The position numbers and the translations under genes were made by a program. This document shows, piece by piece, positions 50,790-63,362 of a stretch of 64,000 nucleotides of DNA. The notes under the pieces were generated by a model, which ran no database searches, was not told where the DNA came from, and saw nothing but the letters and a program-made list of their open reading frames with translations. Position 1 is the stretch's first letter. Each line of letters starts with the position of its first letter. The DNA comes from Isoperla grammatica. Lineage: Eukaryota > Arthropoda > Insecta > Plecoptera > Perlodidae. The stretch lies in contig OX246738.1 in NCBI GenBank assembly GCA_945910005.1, forward strand, positions 24,916,186-24,980,185, in the 5' to 3' direction.

Positions 50790-53062
50790 GAAAAGTAATA
50801 TTGAGGAGGTTAGAGGATGTTCAGGTCATCATGATGATGATAATGGATAGTGAGGAGGTTCATCGGTAGCGTTGGAGGGTGACCGCAGGCTATTAGTATG
50901 TAGTCAGATATCATGAAACACACGACATAAAAACTAAGCAACAGCAAGAGACGAATACAGGTATGGAATCTACAACGCAAAATAAGAAGATTTCCAGCAA
51001 AAAATACAAGAATTGTACCGCAAGGGGACATAAAAGAAATATAATATGAAACGAAAGCATTTAAAATAGCGTTTGTCACGAGTGCGGAGGAAATATATGG
51101 TACAGGTAGGTAGAGCAGCAAGGAAGAGGAAGTAAAGGAAACTCCATGGTGGAATGAAACTGCCAAAGAAGTGGTGCGGAATAAGATGTGATCGTGGAGA
51201 AATACAACCAAAAACTGTATAGCAGAGGCCGAAAAAGATACAGAAGTGCAAACCGAAAAGTGAAACTAGTTGTAATCAGAGAAACAGAGAAGAGTATATA
51301 GAGGATTTCGGTCAGAGAAGATTTCAGGAAGATTTCCAAGCTAATTAGAAATTGTTGTATAACATAGAAAGGACATGAGAGGCAGAGGTAGAGTTGGAGA
51401 ACCCTATTTCCTGCTGAAAGAAGATGGTTTCATCACAAAATGAGCCAAGATAAAAGCGGAGGCTATAGAAGGATCATTTTAGGAACCTACCAAAGAATGG
51501 AAGGAAAGGACATGAGAGTGGGCACCAATGTCTACAAAAGAGGAGGAAGGTAAACTTTCTAAAACAGAAGTACGCCAGGCACCGAAGGAAATGAAAAGTG
51601 GGAAGGCACCAGGGAAGGATGAGGAAGTTATTGAAATTATCAAAGCTACAGGGAGGGCAGGAGAAAAGTGGATATGGAGAGTGATGACAGCAGCCTTGAC
51701 AGAGAGAAAGATTCCAAGGGATAGGGAAAAAGGTATAATTATATCAATTTTCCATAAGGCGGAAAGCAAACAGTGCGGTAACTGAAGAGGGGTCACGTTA
51801 CTATGCCACTGAGACGAACTGTATGAAAAAGTGCTAAAAAAGAGAGAAGAGAAGGAAAACGTGGAGGAAGTGCTAAGAGAGGAACAGTATGGTTTCAGAG
51901 GTGGACGGTCGACGGTTTAAGACAACTCATGGAAAGAGAAAGGGAAAAGGGTAAGGAAGTTTGGATGGCTTTCCTAGATTTAACGAAGGCCTATGACAGA
52001 ATGCAAAGAGAGGGAATTTATGAATGTTGCAGAAAATAGAAAGTAGATGATAGACTTGTGGAAAGGGTGCAGAGTGTGAAAAGAAAGAGTGAGAGCAGGT
52101 GTAGAGAGCAGAGAGGGAAGAACAGACTGGTTCGAGGTAAGTACATGGCTCCTGCAGGGAAGCGTGCTATCACCAATGCTGTTCAATATTGTACTGGACG
52201 AGATATTGAAGAAAGTTGAACCAGATGGGCCAGGGGCATTAAGATACATTGGTTTACGCCGTGCAGGTGTACGGTGTGCTCATTTGGTGAGAATCAAGGG
52301 AAGAGGTGCCACGGAAAGTAAATAGGTGGAAAGAATGTATTGAAGAATTTGGACTACAGATTAGTATACAGAAGAGCGAAATGATGGTTATGGGAAAGAA
52401 AAAGGGGAAAGCAGATAGTACAAAGTAAGAACAACTGGCAAAAAAGGGAAAGTTATTATACCTGCGAAGCACAGTCTCAGAAGAAGTCAAGATGGATGAG
52501 GAGATTTTAAGACGTACGGCGATTGCAGAGAGATTCTTTCATTTAGTTAAAAAACTGCTTTGGAAAAAGGAGGTGCCTGGACATTGCTTACCTCCTTATA
52601 TAATATAAGGAATACTTTGTCCCGTTGCTCACGTCTGGAGCAGACGTGGCCAATTGCCGGCAAAGAGGAACGGAAAATACAAGCAGCGGAGATGAAGTTC
52701 CTAAGGAGCGTAGCAGTGTGTGACGAAAATGGAAAGAGTACGGAGTGTGAAGATCAAGATCAGAAAAGATTTAAGGGCAGAGAGCCTAAACTTCAAGTTA
52801 GGAAAAGAAAGACATATGGTTCGGATCACATGAAAAGGATGGGTGCAGAGAGGATCCCGAAGAAGAGACAATCGAAAAAAAAAGACAATCTGAACTTTAA
52901 AGATTCTGGGGACAAACTAAGTAGACCAGGGAGAACAAGGCTTATATGGGAAGAGATGATGGGAAGAGTCGTGGGTAGAGTACAGCAGGAAAAGTGGTTG
53001 GCAGACAGACAGGAACCTATGGAGAGAACGTGTGGAGAGACCGGAAGGTTTTGAATTTAAGA
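50790..53062 (+). pseudogene. Degenerate non-LTR retrotransposon (LINE) reverse-transcriptase ORF
   Basis: Scattered over several frames are the ordered landmarks of a LINE ORF2. A linker motif KETPWWNETAKEVVRNK lies near 51135. KMKSGKAPG-like and IPRDREKGIIISIFHK segments lie within 51528-51785. EEQYGFRGGRST is near 51876, AFLDLTKAYDRM near 51967 and LLQGSVLSPMLFNIVLDEI near 52147. The C-terminal EERKIQAAEMKFLR region is in the frame beginning at 52560. The catalytic YADD box reads YAVQ (52255-52266), so both catalytic aspartates are lost, and several stops and frameshifts interrupt the ORF. The upstream endonuclease is largely unrecognisable. The clade is unresolved; RTE- or Jockey-like is likely. 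The copy is long dead. Confidence 0.9.
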
Positions 53063-53265
53063 TGTCAGAGGAACAAGTGCTAGAGAAAGGTTTAGAAGAA
53101 AGAGAGGAAACGTCAGGCAACAGAAAATACAAAAACAAAAACAAAACAAACAAACAAGTAACCAAGTAACCGAGTAGACAAGTAAACAAGTAAAGAAGTA
53201 AATAAGGAAATAAGTCAATTCATAAATAAAATGATAAATAAATAAATAAGTCAATAAATAATATA
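53063..53265 (+). repeat. 3' tail of the dead LINE, simple repeats
   Basis: After the C-terminal coding remnant comes a purine-rich stretch with AAC, then AAGTAACC-like, then AAATAAATAAATAAGTC-like short repeats. A simple-repeat 3' tail of this kind is typical of some non-LTR elements and marks the approximate end of the insertion. Confidence 0.6.
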
Positions 53266-54854
53266 TTGCACTTATAATTATAATTTTAATATATGATATG
53301 TATTATATGGACGTGGATTTTCATGGTCGATTTTTTTGTATTGAGTTATTTTACGGAGAAGTACCACGATTATATTATTGTACATTATTGTACATATTGT
53401 ACATTATATTATTGTATTATATTTATATATCAAAAATAAACATATATATTTGAAGGACATCATGTAAGCTTTCGTTATCCTATTATTACCCTAAAGTAAA
53501 ATAAAAGGAACATCAAGTTTACAAAAAGCAAACATGTCGAAACTATATAGCCACGAAGGTCAAACACGCAGGTAAAAAGCGCGCTTGCTATTGAACTCGA
53601 CAGTCGCATCCGCTTAGAAAACAGAAATAAACATCAAATAATCTTGTCGTAGGCGTATATACAGTATAATACAAGCGATTTGTAAACAAGATAGCGAAGC
53701 AATATTACTAGTTTTTTTTTTTTTTTTTGTAGGACTATAACAAGTAAAGTAACAGCAGATTGACATTGTGTATACATCCAGTAATGCTTCTTTCCTAAAT
53801 AAATGTGCTGGCTGGAGCGTTGCTAATACACTTACCCCCTTGTTGATTGTTCTGTGGTATGAAAGGTGTGCCCGCTCACAGCTGGGGCGTGTTCGACAGT
53901 TATACCCATGGGACTGAAAAAGACGGAAATATTGTTTAAAAAGTAATTAATTTATTAAAGAACAAATTATGTTCAAGATAATTTTTGCTATTTGGTGTGA
54001 CAAGTTGTAACTTAATAACCATATTATTCCCTGCTTGTATGGCTGCAAATAAGCCAGAGCTTCATAGTTTATTCCATAATTTCATTCATGTCTCGTCGGG
54101 CGGGAGTCCTGATTTTTGTTTCAAAATCTGATTTACATGGAAGTAAACTTGATGTTTCAGAGGACATTATGGTGCCATTGCAGTGCCGCCATTGAAGTGC
54201 TGGTACAAACAACTTGCACACTATATTATACAAGACATATATTATTGTTAATGTGTTACAAGTATACCTACTGTTTGATACAACTCTATGGTTTAAAACA
54301 ATGTGGCGGGCCAACAATTGTCAACAAACACAACTACTTCCAATATTTTACTTCGAAGATTTATTCTTAAAATATATTGTTGGATGGAAGTTATGTTTGT
54401 TGACAAAGAAATCCAATAAAGCCATTTTTGAAGCAACATGTTGACATTGAATCAAATGGGAACCGTTGTTACTTGTTTTCCATAACGGTGCTGTCTGTAG
54501 AAGCTCGAAATATTGTGTAATCCCTAATTTTGAAAATAGGTATAACCATTGATGTTCTAATTTGTAGATTTCTGTACATGGTGTCTATCGTTCTATACAG
54601 TCTAACCCTCAGCTATAGAATAGTGTGTTTTGTTTTTATTAGTGAAAGTGACACATCAAGGCAAGGAAGCCGACAAGCGGTCACCGTCAAACCCACAATA
54701 TACAATCACAATGTGATACTATACAAACCGTATCTCCATTGTTTCCTATATTAATTTTTTATCGTTAGTGATCCAATTATTTTGAAACATCATTTGGTCA
54801 GGAAGTGCAAAAGAAGATTAATGTAACCAAAGGACAGCATAACTATTGTTATAT

Positions 54855-54945
54855 TTGTATTGTTGTATTACATACAAACTCGGTCAAAACCTGTGTTTTG
54901 ATCCAAAACGGATATAAATGTCAGTTCTATCTCTGTACGTAAGCA
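54855..54945 (+). repeat. Dispersed repeat, copy B (partner 44880-44965)
   Basis: Shares CATACAAACTCGGTCAAAAC and downstream AAATGTCA with the copy inside the ATT tract. Unclassified. Confidence 0.6.
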
Positions 54946-55689
54946 ACGTATACCAATGCATGTAAAACCTTGTCTTAGGCATCTCTCTCGCACTCGCGGC
55001 CGGCTCATGCGCTCTCTCGCTCTCATTCATTGGAGATTGTGTTACTGCAAAGCTGCTGCAGTAACGCGGCGGGCTTATACAAGTGCGGAAACAACTGTGC
55101 TAAGCACGTTAAACACAAAGCTAAAATATTAATATTTTAATAGGAGTTAAACGTTGATAATAAATTCATTTATTTAAAAAAAATTATTTTATATGTAATT
55201 CCAAAATATTTACGAGTAAGCTAAAATCAAATATATTATAAATATCTATATGCAACTTTGTGCAAGGGAGTGCTGCAGCACTGCAGCAACCCCCCCCCCC
55301 CCCCCACGAGCCGCCACTGGTAACCCGTAACCGGGACTAAACTTATTAAAACTCTTATATTTCGTGGTTTAAGTATATTCGTCTTCTATACTGACAAATA
55401 ATGTAGCCACACATTTTATCCTTCAGTATAGATAGACGTTGTGACGTCACGAGAATACTCCCTATAGGGACTATAACATGACCTCGAGATATTTACCACT
55501 GGCAATTATTTATTAATGATGTAGGACCACATCCAGGAATTAAATTAAATGTAAGGCCATTACAGTCCGACTCAGACATGTGATTCATTGTATTGATAAT
55601 ACATATATTGATTGTCATGCCTCATTACACATCCCCACGTCCCAAACCACTATTCAAAGGTAACGATAATTGCAACGCCTCGCTCTCAA

Positions 55690-55775
55690 AAACAACTTGT
55701 TGTTATTATATGGTAAGCTATGTTGTCTTGCATAACAAGGGCCCAGGGTTCGAAACCCCGCTGTGACAACAAATT
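55690..55775 (+). repeat. tRNA-like fragment with a strong B box
   Basis: GGGTTCGAAACCCCGC (B box 55747-55757) follows TATGGTAAGC, which may be an A-box remnant. The anticodon and acceptor stems do not pair well. It is probably a SINE head rather than a tRNA gene. Confidence 0.45.
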
Positions 55776-57137
55776 GCAGCGTCTGACGAGTCCAAAGAGA
55801 ACCGCTTGTGACGTCATGGGGAGATGCGCATTCAACACTGTTTGGCATGCTGCGCAGACCAGTGACTTGCAATCTTGTTTATGTGCCTTGCTATTGAGTG
55901 TGTCGGCACCATTGTTGGCCACAGAGTTATTGTTGTGACTGTTATTGCTATCATTAAGGATTTAACAACTAAATAAAACATATCTGAGAAGTGGTCGCAG
56001 TAAAATTCAACAAACTATCGCTAATTACAGATGAAATGCTAGACACACACCAAACTGAGAGTTTGGACGGTATCATATACATGTGGATGGATTTTGTTGG
56101 TGACGCTGGAGAGCAGGGACTGCATACACATACCTACAACTCTGGTTGGTACTGGCTGGTTCTTACTTACTGGTTCTTACTATACAATTCACAAATTAAA
56201 TGCGCTGTTTTAACGAAAATGAATAAATTTCTCGCGTTGTTTCACACATTCGATATTCCACTCAGTTGAGTGCACGACCTTTATAAATCACGCCATTTGT
56301 GATAAAAATTTCCAGGTAACCAACCCAAGTATACGTACATTATCCCTAAAGCTATGTTTGAAGTTGATGGTAGAAGTAGAAAACTATGTTGGTACTATAC
56401 TATTTGAGTCGGCTAGGTTGTAAGCAAGCATGAGAATACTTTACGTTTGTTCAACTTTGGACTATTTAAAAATTTATCTAAAGGTAACAACACTGATAAC
56501 GTATATTTAACACATGCAGCTTTACCTCTTATTAAGTGTAGTGTGTTAGTGTTAGCATTTCATCTTGCTAAATAATGTTCTGTGTAATGACAGTGGAGAT
56601 GATAATTGTCTTGCTAAACAAAAACTATCACAAATGTTATATCTTATCTTAATTGTCTAAACAGCGGTTACGAAACAGAAAAAAAACAGTCCCTGCAAAA
56701 ACATACTAATGAGGAATTAGAATTACGGATCCTGTAGATGTTAACAAAAACGCCTCCCCTTAATTTAACAAAATGTAATATAGTAAATATTCAAACTGCT
56801 TCAACTTGGAGGGTTGTGGAAAGATGAGCATAGCCTGGATGAACTTATGAGCTCAAAACTTGTAAGTGATATGAATAATATGCATATAGGAGTTGGAAAT
56901 AGAACATTTCTTTCTTAAAATAAAATAGAAGAAATCATTGCATGGTTATTTTAATCATTACGCACAATGAGTCTAATACAGAATTACCGTTATTAAAATT
57001 ATTTTAAAATTAATTATAGTTGGTAGATATATTGATCCGAAACTGTATATTGATATAAAAATGTACTTTGTAATAATTTTTAACATGAGCATTAAATTTA
57101 AGCTAGCATTTGTGATAAAAGTTTAACCGTATACTGG

Positions 57138-57171
<34 letters not shown>

Positions 57172-57179
57172 TATTATTA

Positions 57180-57235
<56 letters not shown>

Positions 57236-57244
57236 GTTATTATT
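57138..57244. repeat. (AAT)n-(TTA)n palindromic microsatellite
   Basis: An AAT run (57138-57169) switches directly into a TTA/ATT run (57170-57244), so the two halves are self-complementary. Confidence 0.95.
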
Positions 57245-59206
57245 ACTTTAAGTTTCGGAATTTGCTTGTGACCAATATTAGTATACGTTTCTATAGGTGT
57301 AGATTTGCTTATAATAAGACTTGCTAAGAAGAAGACGCTACAATGTGTAGATATGTTATTGTTCACGCCACAATAGCTAAACTTTCAAAATAATTGCAAA
57401 CAAGCCAGTATCGGGAGTGTACATTTACTGAAATGTGTAGAATATTAATATTGTTGTTAAATTAACATCAAAGTTAATTAACTCTTATTTATGATATTTC
57501 AAATTGAACACATTCACTGCGTGATGTTAAATGAACACATACACAACTTACCTTTTTAGATGCAACAAAAAAATATTAAAACTAATAGAACAGTGGGTAG
57601 TTTTGCTAATGGAAGAACATATGATTTACAGTACAAAAGGTGTCTGGAAATCGCAACCGAACAAGTAAATAAGTGTGTAATTATATCCTACACATGTATA
57701 ACTTATACTTCACAGCGTTTGTTTAAAATATAAAAAGGCCAAATTACAATGTTTTAAGTAAGCCGTCCATTAGCATTATACAAATTAAACGGCCTCTGTT
57801 GAAAAACGCACACGTTTTTGTCGCAAGGAGGGAGGGAGGGAGGGAGGGGGTTAAAGACCGTGTATCTTAGGTTTTTACCTCGGGTTGCGTGTCCCCGATC
57901 AGTTTGTCGTGAAGAACGTCAGTGTTATAGTTATATTTACATGGCGGTAGAGCGCTCTGATGTTTGCCCCATGCGATATGAGGGCGAGTGTGCGTGGGCT
58001 TGTGTAATGTGCATGCGTGGCTGGGCCCGAATCAAACAACTCAACTTTATTAAAATGTTTCTAAGTGGAATAACCAGATACACAGTTTTTAGAAATTATA
58101 CCAGCACGGAAATAATATTGATTAACTTATTGATTATTTGTTGTTTTAGTGCAGGCGTATGAATACTATTGAAGTAAATGAGTATTCATAATTAATTTCA
58201 ATTTGAAGAGAGGGATGTGTCGAAGGGATATGATGATATTTGCGCTGTACTTATCGTGTTTTGGCATCGAGGTTGATCGAGACAACGGTTGGGTGAATCG
58301 CTACAAAACATCCATACCCAAGCCGGGATGCGAACAGGGAATATACGAACCGTGGTTAACAGACCAGCGTCTAATCGACCACGGCTACTGAGTCGGGTAA
58401 GAAGGTACCTGCACGGAACCAAACGACATTAATTTTGAAAAATAAATTTACTAGTTGAACTTTGCGTTAGACAAACAAACTCAAAACACACTTCAATTAA
58501 CTTACCAAAGTACCAAAGACCAAGAAAATTTTGAAGAGTTTTTCATTACGATATCAAATTGTGAATCTTTTATTGTATTTTGTAACTTATGAATTTCAGC
58601 GTTTGTCATATGATTCGACGGCATTACACACTATCTCGTTTATAACCTGTAGACAAATGTTGTTATAGTAAGGAGTGCGGTACCAGTATGTTCTCTGCTT
58701 TAGACATGCATTATTATCGCAATTAATGAATAATAACTCTTAAAAATTAAAAATTGAAAATGTGTTTATGTTGGCTTCAAAATTTGGTGTAACAGTACCA
58801 CGATGTACGTATTGCTAAAACAGATATTTACCAAAAATCAACCTGCTGCACACATGTTTCTAGGCTGGCGTATTCAACACACACCAGCAAAAGTTTGTTT
58901 TGATGAATATAATTACTCAATAAGTGGGTAAGTGGTTTTATATATTTTAACATTTTTACTTTAATTCCAAATAAGCTGTACGTTTAAAAAACTTGAAAGG
59001 TAAAGCTGTACAACGGTAGTTAAAAAAGTGAGTCTAATACTGGTATGTGTAACGCAACGGTCCGCCGTAACCAAGTGGTGTCGTGATATGAGGCAAGTAT
59101 ACGTCAGCTCAGCTCAGCTTACGGCAGTCACAGAAAACCTACATCACACCGACAACACGCGAGCAGATGGTAGAGAGCTCACACGAGGTGGGCAGCACGC
59201 GAGGCG
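57245..59206. other. Intergenic
   Basis: A GGGA repeat run near 57828 opens a 114-codon frame (57818-58162) with no recognisable family. The SINE head at 58290 is the only annotated element. Confidence 0.5.
58290..58395 (-). repeat. tRNA-like SINE head
   Basis: The minus strand has A box TGGTCGATTAG (58371-58381) and B-like GTTCGCATCCC (58325-58335), with CTGTTAAC between them that recalls an Asn-type anticodon loop. The T stem does not pair, so a functional tRNA gene is unlikely. Confidence 0.5.
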
Positions 59207-59209
59207 TCC

Positions 59210-59281
<72 letters not shown>

Positions 59282-59284
59282 CCA

Positions 59285-59349
<65 letters not shown>

Positions 59350-59368
59350 ACCATCACCATCATCACCA

Positions 59369-59403
<35 letters not shown>

Positions 59404-59455
59404 CCCATCCCCATTCTCACCGTCATCGTCATCGTCATCGTCATCATCACAGACA
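59207..59455 (+). repeat. (CGTCAT)n microsatellite
   Basis: Long CGTCAT hexanucleotide array with ACCATC interruptions. It is the complement of the GATGAC array at 47.4 kb. His-Arg and Val-Ile frames are artefacts. Confidence 0.97.
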
Positions 59456-60168
59456 TCATATTATATATCTATCGATATCGTTATCCGGGCATATACATAG
59501 ATTCAGTACACGTTGGATGTTTAGCACACAAGCTGTGCGCGTTCAAAGCAACCGAGATAAGAAAGTACTACTCCACAAAACATGGATAGACACCCCTAAG
59601 CCTCATGCTATTATTCTGTGCATGGAAGCCAATACATTATTTTTATCGCGTATCACATAATGTACACTGTACGTATAGATGGTCTACTTACATGCACGTA
59701 CCCTACTGTTATTCTCAATTGAAGCACACATATATGAAATTGACCGTCCTCCCCTTACATGCACACATGCATGCATTCATCCATTCACTCCCACCTACCG
59801 TGGCGATAGCTTTACAGGGGTCCCTTCTAAGTTATGTGGCTCTTGATTATAGATTTCCAAGCCATGCATGCACCAATGTTCCTTATAGCGTGCATTGATT
59901 ACGAACTACTTACAGCCTATTTGCTTGTTCTGGTGTAGTGGGAGTGTAATCATGTAATCAAATATCATGCACGTAGAATACCGACGTTACTACTCGAAAT
60001 CCTTGTGTGGAAGCGTTTAATCGATGAATCGATTTGATTCAAGTTTGTAACCTTATCATGCATGATTTTTCTACATGTTACGATGAATGTGTGTTATAGG
60101 TCTCTTACACCAAGAAGTAAGATAGTGTCTGGGTTTCAGTCCAACTTAACAAGTGCGAATCACTAACG

Positions 60169-60294
60169 TTTTCCCCGATTATCAGTACAATTTGGTTGCG
60201 TTAAGTTTTTTGACGGAAACCTGCTTGCACGTTTTCTTGTACGTTACTGTCAAGAAACTTACCGCAACCAAATTGTACTAGATAATCGGGAAAA
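60169..60294. repeat. Second inverted repeat abutting MITE copy 2
   Basis: Arms TTTTCCCCGATTAT..CAGTACAATTTGGTTGCG (60169 onward) and their complement ending GATAATCGGGAAAA (to 60294) enclose a short loop that includes CAAGAAAC/GTTTCTTG-like pairing. The repeat directly touches the MITE at 60295. It is a separate hairpin element, or the host hairpin into which the MITE inserted. Confidence 0.7.
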
Positions 60295-60658
60295 GAAGGA
60301 TACCTTTACGTCAAAAACCGCAGAAAATTTTCATTTTATAATTATATCTCAAGATTGAAACACAAAATCGAAAATCTGAGACACCATAGCACTGTGGTAT
60401 AATTAGCCCTACAGACTGAATAATAAATGTATTTAACGTTATAATCAGTATGACTGTGATAACGATTTCCTTAGTAATTTAAGGAAATCGTTATCACAGT
60501 CATACTGATTATAACGTTAAATACATTTATTATTCAGTCTGTAGGGCTAACCATACTACAGTGCTATGGTGTCTCAGATTTTCGATTTTGTGTTTCAATC
60601 TTGAGATATAATTAAAAAATGAAAATTTTCTGCGGTTTTTGACGTAGGGGTATCCTTC
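60295..60658. mobile_element. Palindromic MITE, copy 2 (well conserved)
   Basis: A 364-bp element is almost entirely one inverted repeat. It starts GAAGGATACCTTTACGTC and ends with the complement, GACGTAGGGGTATCCTTC. The centre near 60476 is a short AT-rich turn between two arms carrying CAGTATGACTGTGATAACG and its complement. There is no ORF. It belongs to the same family as 50257-50618. No obvious target-site duplication was seen. Confidence 0.85.
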
Positions 60659-62919
60659 GCTCTTAAGTTGAGAACGAAAAAGTAAATATTTGACTTCTTT
60701 GGGTACCGCGACTTTACATACACGAAAGAATGGCTAGTAAGCTTACAGTGAGGTTATCTCATTTTAAAGAAGAAAGTAGAGAATAAGTACATGTATATGG
60801 TCAGAATGTTCGTGTATGTACAGTTGTGCACGTGCTCGCTTTTCAACGCGTCACACAGAACGTTTTCATAGAATTCTAATTTGTTTTTTCATTTTTGCGC
60901 AAAATTGTTCGCGGAATTCGTAAGGCGCCCATTTCAAGACCTTTACCGACATGAGCCCGAAATAAGAGCCCGAATCAAAATAATCACGTCACGTAGATAT
61001 CACTTAAAGTGAGTTATGTAACAAAGTGAGAACTTTTAGTAATGGGGATTATTCTTAAAACTATTTTCGTGTGTTCTGAAATGAATTTTTTGTGAATTAG
61101 TACTTGTTCGTTCAATTCAGCCAATCAGCCAATCAGCCAATAGCATGTATTGTCACCGTGACAACTTTCAGGAATCCACAACCCTGGTCAGCAATCGACC
61201 CGTCCTATCTACTTTGAAGACATTCTGTTACACAATACCAATATTGTCCTTTGACCTCCACTCAATACACGAACAGTTTAGTACTATCGTGTGTAGAGCC
61301 TGTATTATACAGCCAATTATGTTCTTCTATTTCATGATTATTTAGTAGCCTCAACTCTACGCAATACCGCAACCCATGGATTATATAGGGTAGGCAATTT
61401 GTTTAATTTCATTCAAAACTAATTTGCTAACTCCGGTTTTGATTATGATGGTGGTTTATGTCGCTCCTTGGGGAAGTGAGAGTAAACTGAAGCAATCCAG
61501 GTAATGGAGTATTAAGCGACACGGTCCCTCAGGACCTGAGCTGGACAACCACGGGGGTTTCTGGTAATAAGCGCGCAGCAAAAATACAACATCAGCTACA
61601 TGTATAGTTCGATCACAATCGTCAAGATTTACTCATAGATGTGTCTATTTATTGATACGTAAATACAATGTATACATTTATACGGGTATTCAATTTTAAT
61701 TCAAATAAAGTTACAGACAATCTTGATTCACAAAAATTATATTAATATTATTAATACAAAAAAAGAAATGTTTGTTTTTTTAGAAATTGTTTTTGAAAAT
61801 TATTGTAAAATTGAAAACATTTCAATTTTATAAATAGGATTGAAATGAGCGTCTAAGCTAAGACATTGACCTAATGTCAACAAATGAAATGAAACATGAA
61901 GCTATATAATGGCATTGAGCGTGTGTGTAAGTAATTTTAATAAACTATAAGTAAAAGCTAAATGAAATCCATTATGTGGTGTTTGTAAATAACGGGGTTC
62001 ACTTGAAGGTCATACGCTAGATGCAAATTAACAGTTTTCTTGGTGGCAATAAATTGTGACGTGTGACCACATACAAAAGTTATATGCCTAAGAACACAAC
62101 AAAATATTTAGAATATATCATATTATTAATGTTTAATGTGGTAAAGTTAATTGCGTGTGTTTTGATCGTCACTAATGTAAACATGAGTGAATTGAGGGGC
62201 TGGTGACGGGTGTGACTGTTAGCGGCGGCCGAATGAGAAACAAGGCATTGTGATTACACACGACGCTGTTCCCGCGGGCTGTTGACGCGGGTCCGGTCAG
62301 CAGTAAACCAAGCAAACCCACCCCTCTCCACACGCACACACGCAAGAGTCTCTCAGCTCAATCTTAATAATTGAAATCAATAGTTTAGAAAAATAATATT
62401 CGAGTCATTAGCTAACGTACAAAACAAGGACCGGTAGAATTCTTCAATACCGCCTCATTTCCTTACATAAAAAGTGGACGGGTCGCCACATTGCGTAGAA
62501 AGACAAGTTTTGTACTATTCGTGTTAAAAGCACAAAATTAATGTGGTGCATGGATGGTTAAAGCAGCGCGGATGTCGTCGTTTTTTGCATTGTGCGTGTT
62601 TTCACCTATATGTTTGTTTTTAATTGGGAGTTTATTTATAATGTATATTCAGCCGTGGCAGGTGTGAACACTTGCGTCTTCTACTTAACAATGTACCGCT
62701 TAACATTTAATGTGATCAGAGACAATTATTACATTTAGTTTGAAAACTGCATGTTTTTTCTTCAGTTGTTCCGTTAACGTTTTGCATTTATTCTTAAAAA
62801 CAGTTTCATCCAAAGTCAAATAGTTTTTTGTGCGGTTTTTAATAATCCTAACAACTTGAGTTGAAGTTGGAGACAAATTAACATGACGACAGGATTTTGT
62901 TTATAATATGTTGTTGTAA
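60659..62919. other. Intergenic
   Basis: Three consecutive CAGCCAAT motifs at about 61118-61140 and a GC-rich patch at 62200-62340 stand out. No gene recognised. Confidence 0.5.
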
Positions 62920-63362
62920 ATTAAATAAATAAATACATAAATAAATAAATTCACATTTAGAGCCTACACACTCAGTAACTAAACTGATTTGCAGTGGGGG
63001 ACTTTAATTTAAAGTGAATAAACCAACCCTGTAGGCTTTGAACACCATCGACGAGTGAGCAATAACCAATCAAAGATCGATATTTCAAATACGAAACATA
63101 TGAATCAGTGATTGGACAGTGCGAACACCTGCGGACAAATGCCAGAATCAACAAGGCCGATTCAGAACAACTTTGAATTTATTGAGTGCTTCGTTGCTAG
63201 GACGGCTACGGCTCCAAAGTCACCCTTTACTTATTCCTAAGCCAAGAAGTAATGGAATTGAATCCACATTAGAAGTTAAAAAACTTCTACCTGAAGCGGG
63301 ATTTGAACCCGGGACCTTCTGCATTGGAAGCAGGGATGCTAACCACTGGACCAACGAGCCAC
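62920..63362 (-). mobile_element. tRNA-derived SINE, near full length
   Basis: Read on the minus strand, the element has a tRNA-like head with pol III A box TGGTCCAGTGG (63343-63353) and B box GGTTCAAATCC (around 63299-63310). A body follows, then a tail of TTTA repeats near 62920-62950. The head resembles a Gly-type tRNA around the anticodon (CTTCCAA). Two further copies occur in the window (650-945 and 3207-3345). Internal pol III promoter boxes are seen directly; activity is unknown. Confidence 0.8.

Larger units (their letters stand above)
53266..57137. other. Intergenic
   Basis: AT-rich, with a T18 run at about 53709-53728, a repeat copy at 54855, a C17 run at about 55289 and the tRNA-like fragment at 55690. 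No gene. Confidence 0.5.

Noticed and set aside
55690..55775. Functional tRNA gene
   Set aside because: The B box is strong but the anticodon and acceptor stems do not form.
57818..58162. 114-codon plus-strand frame
   Set aside because: Begins in a GGGA simple repeat and shows no recognisable family.
58290..58395. Functional tRNA-Asn gene
   Set aside because: A and B boxes are present but the T stem does not pair, so a SINE head is more likely.
59028..59660. 210-codon His-Arg-rich frame
   Set aside because: Its bulk is the CGTCAT array and the flanks show no domain.
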